From an uncultured Eubacteriales bacterium (GTDB lineage Bacteria; Bacillota_A; Clostridia; Oscillospirales; CAG-272): DNA of 6,299 nt. Below are positions 6,291 to 6,299 of the stretch, one piece after another. The stretch covers positions 1-6,299 of the forward strand of contig USKS01000094.1 in NCBI GenBank assembly GCA_900555345.1, written 5' to 3'. Made by a program: the position numbers and the translations under genes. Positions within the stretch are counted from its first letter, which is position 1. Every line of letters begins with the position of its first letter. The notes under the pieces were generated by a model. That model ran no database searches, was not told where the DNA came from, and saw only the letters and a program-made list of their open reading frames with translations.

Positions 6291-6299
6291 TGTGAAAAA

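Overview
The window looks like chromosomal DNA of an endospore-forming, moderate-GC Firmicute, most likely a member of the Clostridia (Oscillospiraceae/Ruminococcaceae-like). The evidence is a full-length spoIVA gene (found only in spore formers), a DnaE-type replicative polymerase, Gram-positive style ribosome binding sites (AAGGAGG, GGAGGT) and a lipoprotein with a classic lipobox. Family and genus are inferences from style, not proven. All genes lie on the + strand.

Layout: 1-660 is the 3' end of dnaE (DNA polymerase III alpha), with the OB-fold, a low-complexity linker and the C-terminal domain. 735-3401 is a class A penicillin-binding protein (glycosyltransferase plus transpeptidase) with all catalytic motifs, preceded by a probable sigma-A promoter. 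3454-3966 is a small protein with about five membrane segments that resembles a divergent TspO/MBR protein; its Shine-Dalgarno lies inside a perfect 13-bp hairpin at the end of the PBP gene. 4074-4640 is a lipoprotein with a DUF4430-like domain. It forms its own transcription unit, with a near-consensus promoter (TTGACA-N17-TATACT) in front and a strong intrinsic terminator (4656-4683) behind. 4794-6290 is spoIVA, the ATPase that polymerises into the spore coat basement layer. Its leader holds an inverted repeat that can pair across the whole ribosome binding site.

How they fit together: three genes concern the cell envelope or spore (PBP, lipoprotein, SpoIVA) and one is a small membrane protein, but they do not look like one operon; promoters and a terminator split them into several units. 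dnaE is unrelated housekeeping.

I see no CRISPR array, RNA gene, insertion sequence or defence cassette, and no gene-free stretch longer than about 150 bases. No clearly new system is visible. The points most worth a second look are the two ribosome-binding-site-covering hairpins (3418-3453 and 4740-4793), the divergent five-helix membrane protein, a changed residue next to the sensor threonine of SpoIVA, and a heptad Lys-Pro repeat in the cytoplasmic tail of the PBP.
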